Below, in pieces: positions 57,017 to 64,000 of a stretch of 64,000 nt of DNA (the stretch's first letter is position 1; each line of letters starts with the position of its first letter). The notes beneath the pieces are model-generated. The model was not told the DNA's origin. It saw nothing but the letters and a program-made list of their open reading frames with translations, and ran no database searches. This stretch comes from Branchiostoma floridae (lineage: Eukaryota > Chordata > Leptocardii > Amphioxiformes > Branchiostomatidae), in contig NC_049997.1 of NCBI RefSeq assembly GCF_000003815.2, forward strand, positions 10,533,436-10,597,435. Direction: 5' to 3'. The position numbers and the translations under genes are program-made.

Positions 57017-57770
57017 AATACAAAGACATAAGCCGGACAAACATCTAATTGAATGTCATATCAGATCGCCGGGTAGACTTATGGACAAATTTCGGTATTT
57101 CGGGACACGCGCAAATGACCTTTTAGTCCAAAATGATGATTGACCCTTGGCAAAAGTGCCTGTAGACATTTTTTTCTTGGGATATGTTTTCATTTTGGAG
57201 GTGCATATTACAGGTAAGGGTTTTTGCCTCAATATTGTGTTGAAAAAACCCACAACAGATTTTTTTTAGCAATGTTTGTTGTCGCAGTATGTTGTAGAAA
57301 TTAGGTGTTTTGAAGTTCTGTACAGGCAGCGAAAGGGGTCAAAAGGTCACCCCATGTGTTCTGATCCACGTTTATGCTTAACGTCATCTGTCGTAATTTT
57401 TTTTCCTGCTTTAGTCCTCAAATTACTCGCTAAAGGCCGGGCAACCATGCCAATGTGAGTTTTTCATGTTCTAATGACAGCCTCTTTCTGCCATGATTCC
57501 CACTGTAAAGTATACGCAGCCTTAATACCGCAATTTTCCCTAATAAACCTTCGAACGACAGCCCGCCGTTTAACATCCCGGTTAGCCCCATTTAAAGACA
57601 CCTATCCGCCTTGATCACAATCGGCCTCTGCTTTAGATTTGCTTTTGCGTTGAGCCACCGTTTGGTCTAGCTTTACTAAAATCGCGAACCTAGCGGTCGG
57701 CCATACAATTGCCGCTGCCCTAAAAGGAGGTCATTAACCCCAGCCAGCGAGAGATCGTGTAAACACAACT

Positions 57771-58272
57771 ACTATAAATAACGCCGGAACAAGCAAAGAA
57801 GAAGAATCCGGTACCCACGCTGTTTTGAATAAGGAGACATTTTGAAGGAGACATGTGCAAAATCATGCATTTTCATAATGTGTATTTATATTAATACAAA
57901 AGATGAATATTATTTTATCAGTTTGAAAAAGTCTTAGATAACATATGACCACATTATTGATTTCACATCTTGTTCACAATAAATTTCAAAGCTTTTGAAG
58001 TGCAACAACATAACTTGAATTTCCTGTTACTTTTTTTTAATTAAGATTTTGAAATCTATATTCAAAAACTCCTTTTGAAGAACTTGGATAGTATATTGAT
58101 AAATAAAAAATAGAACGTTTAAGTACATCACAATAATGCTTTGAAAATAAAGCATGCTGTTGTCACACCCTGATCCAGCATTAATTGGACTACCCCCTGC
58201 TAGTCACAATTCGAAGGTCAAAGTCTAACATTCACCCCTGCCCGTTACAAAGAAAGGGGAGAGGTCGCCAAA
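57771..58272. other. Upstream region of SLC17 gene C, no other gene seen
   Basis: An AT-rich half-kilobase. A nuclear-receptor-type half site AAGGTCAAAG lies near 58215, about 55 bases before the ATG. No TATA box is obvious. Confidence 0.35.
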
Positions 58273-61087
58273 ATGGCGTGCTCACAGACGGTAGGTATAC
58301 TTTGTGCTTTCCTTATTGTTCATAAGCATATGTTTCCTATTGAGTTTGCTCTCAAAATAGATATGGTGGAGACTTTTTAGCTTGGGTAGGAGTAAGTTGG
58401 GGGGGGGGGCAGAAAAATGATACATAATAATAACGTATAGTCTGAGTATGCGTCTACCTACCCTCAATGGCAACATAGCGCCGCTTGTTATTCGGACACA
58501 AACGTATGGGACAAAACAGGACCAAACAACGGAGCACTTTAGGTGGTTATTACCACCACCGGGTGGCTTGGATTTTATGACGGACACAAACGTGAACAGA
58601 ACAATGCCTAATGGATTTCTTCGGATTTCAGGATAGGACTTATCTTATTTTCTTCTTGCTAGCAGTATGTATAGCCTGTGTTTACACAATCTCTCGCCGG
58701 CTGGGGTTAATGACCCCTTCCAGAGATTGTAGACCCGGCCACCGAGAGCGCGATTTTAGTCAGGCTAGCATTATGTAATAATAATCGTCCTAATAACGGG
58801 ACTGTACTATCACTATGGTGATCTAACTAGCACTGGGCATCACTGCAAGCGCATACTAACCGCAAACAACACATCTTAATGTAACAAAGTACTTATAATA
58901 ACTGTACAGTACAAATTATGTCAAAGTCAAAGCGTACACTGTCAGTGGTTGTAATGCATTCCAAATTGTTAGATTAATCAGTAACCCTCGCTATTTTAAC
59001 CCTCAGATGACCTTCTGCATTCCGACCCGGTACACTTTGGCATTCCTTCTTATGGCAGTCGTTATTCACCTTTTCACCCTGCGTTCTAACTTCAGTATTA
59101 TCGTCGTTGCAATGGTGAAACATTCTTCCAATAATGACGTCAACAGCTCGAGGGAGAACGAGTGTTATGATGTAAACACAACCCATGATGTATGGTATTC
59201 AACACACGAAAATATCACGACAGATTTGTTAGCCTTTTACAACGAGACGGGAGTACTGTTACAAGTGAACCGGACAGAACATAACAGTCAGGTAAGATTT
59301 TTAGTCTTATCTTTTCTGCCATTTGACTTTTACAGTAAACGACAGTCGGGCACCTACCCTGGGGGCCAGACAGGATCGGGTAGCTAGCTAGTTTTGTTCG
59401 GGGATCCAAGGCAGTCAGCCCACCGATCTCACATTAGCGCTCCGGGGAGTTTTAAGCCCGAAGGAGTTATCGCTTCCCTTTCAGCAGGTGGACATCCCTC
59501 GGGCTTAAAATCCCCCAAGCGCTAATAGGAAATCTGGCGGCCTGACTCTCTTGGGTCACCGAATAAACTGTCCCAGCTGCCCGATCCCGGCTGGCCTCCA
59601 GCCCCTGGAGCCTCCACAGTATCGAGCACCACGTTGTAGGCAGTCACACCTAGTAAATACAAGACACATCAAAACAGCCCTGCATTTTGCATAATTAACC
59701 CAACAAAGGCATGTCCACAAAAGCCATTCTCTTTAGCCCCTTTAATGTATGCTTATTCTATATTTGACTATTCTTCTTGAACCCATAAATCACTATTATC
59801 AATGTTGGTAATTTTAGCCGCCAAATGTTATTCGTTTGGTAATTCACGCTTGATGTGGCAACTTTTGTTTAATTTCTTTGGTTGGTTTGGCTCGGCTTGA
59901 CACAGATCTAAAGACGACATGCTTAAGTTGAAATGTTATTTGGTTAACGGCTTAAGTCAGGTCATTCAACTTTCTACGGCCTTGACTTCAAGTGAACTCA
60001 CTAAGAAGGTCAACGATGGGTTGAAAGCAGTCGGCTTAGTTTTAGGCCGTTATATATTGTGACGACCATTTTCAAATTTTCTTAAAATTCATCATCATCA
60101 TCATCGCGGGCTGCTTGCCCGGACCAAGTCCACCCTCTCCTTCCAGACGTCTCTGTCCTCCATAGCGTTCTTTAGGTCTTCGACCCGAAGCCCCACATCA
60201 CGGGCAAGCTGGTCTATGTAGATCTACCCTCATATTTTTTTAAAGAACTTTAACATACTTCACTGTCAGTCAGTCTATTCAGAATAAGAGACTACGCACA
60301 GGAACGACAATGGAGATTTTTTTTATTTAGTTATTTGCAAATCCATGCCCGAAGGCTAATTGCAAGGATACAGACAGTAAAATGTGTGTCTATTCTATAC
60401 AGCTATCTTCATGCAAGATTCTAAATACTTTTTGACTTCTTCTTTGGAGGCAGTGGCTGATGAAAAGTCTCACGTTTTTAATGATTTAGTGGGTTTTGAA
60501 ATTTTAACAGGAATGTAGTTTTTTGGAGGTCTACTAGCTAGTGAAAAGTTGGAAATAGTGTTTTGATTGTGTCAAAAAGGTTGTTTCTTTCATCCTCATG
60601 AAGGGGGCAGTTACATATAAAATGTATTTCATCTGCCACTGCATCCGTCGCACAGTATTTGCACAATCTATCTTGAACTAACAACTTTTTGTAACGACCC
60701 TTTTCTATCTCTAGTGGGTGGGCACTGCTTCTTATCTCACATACTTTGGACCTCTTGTCAGCTTCGTTCCGGTATAGATAGGTTTCCATGGCGTATTTGG
60801 TTTTAATATGTTTGTAAAATCTTAGTTTGCCGTTATCTTTAAACAATTGTTGGAAACAATTGCTAGATGGTAGAAAAATGTTTGATAATAAAATTGATTA
60901 AGAACGTAACTCTTGTGGAAACCTCATAATTTTGCTGTTTAGGCTAAAAGGAGCGTTAAACAAAATTATGTAATCAATATTTCAGTAATATCAATACAAA
61001 TGCTGAATGTATAGAACGCTAATTTACGCTTGAACATCCATTACTAGAAATGAGTCTATTAGATTCCATATTTCTCTTTCTCTCTTT

Positions 61088-61119
<32 letters not shown>

Positions 61120-61141
61120 AACACACACACAAACACACACT

Positions 61142-61182
<41 letters not shown>

Positions 61183-64000
61183 CTGATATTTCTCTTACTC
61201 TTGCCATCGTTACGGTTACCAAAGAGATCATGTTCCCGAGAAGGTCATGTAATGCTTTCCAAAACATAACGTAAAACATTTCGTTTTTTTTCCCTTAAAG
61301 GACAACTTTTCCTGGGACCCAGTTACCCAGGGCCGCATCATCGGCGCTTATTCCTACGGCAACGTTTTTAGTCAAGTAATGGGAGGGTTCCTGGAGGCTA
61401 AGTTTGGTGGGAAGAAAGTTCTCGGCCTAAGCATCCTGCTCTCCTCCGTTCTGACTCTGCTGACACCCGCGGCGGCATTCGCTGGAGAATGGTGGCTGTT
61501 TGTAGTTCGGGTGGTTGTTGGATTTGTGCAGGTATAAGAGCGTGGTAACATAGGTCGTGCGATCGTCGTACGATTTTGATGCCATATGATTTTCAAGCGG
61601 GACTTGACAGAACCAACCACAGGCTTGGATCCAAAACAGAATTTTTAATGTACTGAACTTTGCAGTAAATTTTTGTCCTCTAAAATGCCAAATGTTAGCG
61701 ATCGTACGACGATCACACTTCATATGTGGCCATGCCCTTAGTGATTAAAGCGAAAGTAATTTGTGTGTGTGTTTGTGTGTGTTGATTTAACAAAATATTT
61801 TTTTTCTTTTTCCTTGCAACAAGACCATGCAGATGGTTCGGCCTTTAAGCCCAAAACGACATGGCGAAAACGCTTTCTTCCAAACCCGTTTTTACCGCGC
61901 CCAGGCTAGCAGTTCTTAACCCATAATCTGTCAAAAATGAGACCCAAAATATACAGATTTTCGTCTAACCTGCCTTCTTGTTTTGAACCTGTTATAAATT
62001 TCAAACCAACAGGAAATCTATTGCGTATGAGAAGGCAAACCGTTGATTTTTCTGCAAGTAAAACACTTTCAATGTTAGGAATTTCAAGGGCGCAATGAAG
62101 ATGCCCCCTATTTGGTCAAAGTTGACCAATGGTAATGCAAATAAAAAAACGCTATGAACAACTTTTCTTGCATGGCAGAACTGTATTTTTTCAGCAACGT
62201 TTGTCTCTGTGTGTGGGGGTTTGTCTGTCTGTCTGTCTGTCAACAAGATAGCTCAAGAATGACTGGGTGGATTTGTTTCATACTTGTGTTGCTAGGACAA
62301 AAGCTGAAATGATTATTATCCTTGGCTCTAGTGGGTGTCCTTGGTCCTGCAGTGGATTTTCCGATTTTGAAATATCTTTTATATCTGATATTCACGATTT
62401 TGAGATGTTGAATAGCTCTTGTGCCTGGGAAGAAGTGTCATAAGTTTGGGCCTCAAGAACCAACTTTTGGAATTATAGGTACATTTTGTTACACATTTCC
62501 GAAAGAAGGATAACTAGAGAAAGAAATAATGGAGGTACGAGGTCACCGAACTTTACTTGATATAGATATCATTATGTTTTTCAGGGTGTCGTGTACCCAA
62601 GTGCGTTTGGCATCTTATCGAAATGGTCACTTCCGTCGGAAAGAAGTCGCCTAATCACTATCGTCTTTCTAGGTAATTCTCACATACGAATAGAATTATG
62701 TACTTCTTTTACTACTTGTGGTGTGTTTAGATGTGTGTTCATGTGTGCTTAGATGTGTGTTGCATGATGCAAGTGTGTGCATTTTTTTGTTTTCACGTGT
62801 GTGTATTTGCATGTTTAAAAGAGAAAAAAGTGATACGTAAATAAATAAATAAATAACTAGCAAAGTAGATATTTTTTAACAATAGAAATGAAACGCTTAT
62901 GTGTACGATAGCTCCACAAGTAAAAAAAGATATGTCAAAAAGCACAGCGATGAAAACTCGCTTGTTTCATTGGCACAGGTGAGACATTGGGTGTCATCGT
63001 GGGTTTCTCATTGACAGCACGTCTCATCACACAGTTTGGTTGGGCTGTTACCCTGTACATAACAGGTGAGTCAGTTTACCCTGCAAAAGCTATATAGACT
63101 CTGCATGCGCCATCAATATCACCATCATCATCATTATCCAAATCATGGACATCATCATTACATCACATCATCATCACCATCATCATCGTCATCCCTATTA
63201 TAACAAGCATCATCTTCATTATGATCATCACAACCATAATCGTTGTCATTATCACAGTCATTATAATCATCATTACCACAATCATTATAATCATCATAAC
63301 TATATCAATATTGTTATTATAATGGCCATGGTTTTCACCACCGCAGCCACTCTAATTTAAGTGACTCTCGTTCTGAAATGCTGTATCAATATACATTTCC
63401 ATTTAGTGTAGTTTTCTATATGATTTAACTGTATAATTTCCTATCTCTGTTGAATGATAGATATGTGTCGACCTCAAAGGTGTATGAGGCGGAGTTGCTT
63501 GCCTATAATTTTCCCTGAGTACGTTTGTCTCTACGTTTAGGGGTAACTGGACTAGTGTTATGCTGTATCTGGTGTCTATTGGCGTTTGACTCACCTGCAG
63601 TTCATCCTAGAATTTCTGAAGCAGAAAGGACGTATATTGATGCCAATTTAGAGAAAACAAAAACGGTAGGACATGCTTGATTTTGTTATATGGGTTTAGA
63701 TTAAACTGTTCACCATCCTTGTCAAATATGTAGAAAAATACACTGTGTGTGTTGTGTATGCAGTATGAAGGTCCAAGAGTTTTTCACCCTCCCACAAAGG
63801 GTTGACTATCGCGGCAATGCCTTACAATATCGCCCCTGCCTTTTCAGCCGCAGAAAACGGTATTAGGGCGTGGCTTCTAATACCCCATTTCCACTAGGAC
63901 GCTTAACAAATTGTTGGAAAAAGACCGAATATTTTTATGCTTTGTGTGTTTTGTGCCTTTTCAGTCACCCTTTTTTTGTTTTTTAATGTTTTTGTTTGTT
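58273..64000 (+). CDS. SLC17-family transporter, gene C, 5' six exons, cut by window end
   Basis: Exons 58273-58290, 59007-59291, 61301-61531, 62585-62672, 62979-63065 and 63541-63665 join in frame to 278 codons, matching exons 1-6 of A and B in length class and phase. The last four exons would lie beyond 64000. Seen: MACSQT, LRSNFSIIVVAMV, a first loop with five N-glycosylation sequons, DNFSWDPVTQGRIIGAYSYGNV, GGKKVLGLSILLSS, FGWAVTLYITG and SPAVHPRISEAER. The usual RWxPPxER segment reads KWSLPSERSRL, with R to K and P to L changes at conserved positions. A and B are its nearest relatives. Integrity of the 3' half cannot be judged. Confidence 0.88.
59350..59612. mobile_element. Long palindromic MITE
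   Basis: ccagacaggatcgggtagct faces agctgcccgatcccggctgg, and inside ttagcgctccggggagtttt faces aaaatcccccaagcgctaa. It is about 260 bp, GC-rich, and lies just after the exon 2 donor of gene C. Confidence 0.75.
60101..60221 (-). pseudogene. RTE-type LINE C-terminus with (TGA)n tail
   Basis: The minus strand reads YIDQLARDVGLRVEDLKNAM, then EDRDVWKERVDLVRASSPR and a stop, followed by a short (TGA)n run (60088-60103). An MxDRxxW near the C-terminus and a microsatellite tail are typical of LINE 3' ends of the RTE type. About 40 codons remain. Confidence 0.7.
60538..60846 (-). pseudogene. Non-LTR retrotransposon C-terminal zinc-knuckle fragment
   Basis: The minus-strand frame has LEIEKGRYKKLLVQDRLCKYC and DEIHFICNCPLHEDERNNLF. 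The GRY....RLC.YC...DE.HF...CP......R pattern is the C-terminal Cys/His region of LINE proteins. The 102 codons are open but lack the RT core. Confidence 0.75.
61072..61182 (+). repeat. (TC)n/(CA)n microsatellite
   Basis: A TC tract followed by CA tracts with interruptions, inside intron 2 of gene C. Confidence 0.9.
63115..63310 (+). repeat. (ATC)n-like trinucleotide repeat
   Basis: Imperfect atc/cat repeats in intron 5 of gene C; a His-rich frame across it is a by-product. Confidence 0.85.
63875..64000. mobile_element. MITE family 4, left part, cut by window end
   Basis: taccccatttccactaggac followed by ttttgtgccttttcagtcac-like sequence matches the left half of the element at 19547. Confidence 0.55.

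Larger units (their letters stand above)
55535..57770 (+). repeat. Inverted duplication, right arm (matches 39060-40730)
   Basis: From the end of gene B through its 3' flank to gctggggttaatgacc-type sequence near 57750, matching the complement of 39060-40730. The 544-N gap lies inside, so the arm lengths cannot be compared exactly. Confidence 0.8.

Noticed and set aside
58205..58225. Nuclear-receptor response element before gene C
   Set aside because: A single AGGTCA-like half site is expected often by chance, and it is not conserved before genes A and B.

Overview
This is animal nuclear DNA. It has split genes with GT-AG introns, an AT-rich background, and introns and spacers packed with short inverted-repeat transposons, SINE and LINE remnants and satellites. 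The gene families, intron style and mobile-element load suggest a lancelet (Branchiostoma) or a similar marine invertebrate; the species is an inference. Four runs of N (3316-3415, 14428-14527, 47587-48063, 56473-57016) mark assembly gaps.

Left part (1-26884): a tandem duplication with a period of about 15.78 kb. Each unit (1-12706 and 15781-26884) holds one five-exon class A (rhodopsin-like) G-protein-coupled receptor gene on the + strand, with its promoter, all introns and 3' flank. Copy 1 reads through as a complete 406-residue receptor. Copy 2 has all five exons and splice sites, but a 55-bp direct duplication inside exon 1 shifts the frame just before the DRY motif, so it is called a pseudogene here. 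The copies also differ by several mobile-element insertions with clean empty sites in the partner, by a CRE-like promoter site, and by repeat-array lengths. Because lancelet genomes are highly heterozygous, two haplotypes assembled in tandem remain an alternative to a true duplication.

Middle spacer (26885-29622): an inverted-repeat element next to an element with an internal 162-bp satellite. No gene is seen.

Right part (29623-64000): a cluster of three SLC17-family (sialin / vesicular glutamate transporter / type I phosphate transporter) genes. Gene A is on the minus strand (29623-38665), gene B on the plus strand (41556-55581), and gene C on the plus strand (from 58273, cut by the window end after exon 6). 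A and B are head to head; B and C are head to tail. All share one exon plan, starting with an 18-nt coding exon (MAC...). A and B are complete (520 and 525 codons) and end in a PDZ-ligand-like TTV. An inverted duplication links the A-B spacer (39060-40730) to the region downstream of B (55535-57770), and carries an 18-codon relic of an SLC17 C-terminus.

The most unusual signals are: a hammerhead-ribozyme-like motif at 32536-32590 with three weaker relatives; a minisatellite built from the receptor's DRY exon/splice-donor junction; a 1,071-bp transposon with CAC/GTG ends, a 5-bp target duplication and three successive perfect hairpins; and the inverted duplication in the SLC17 cluster.
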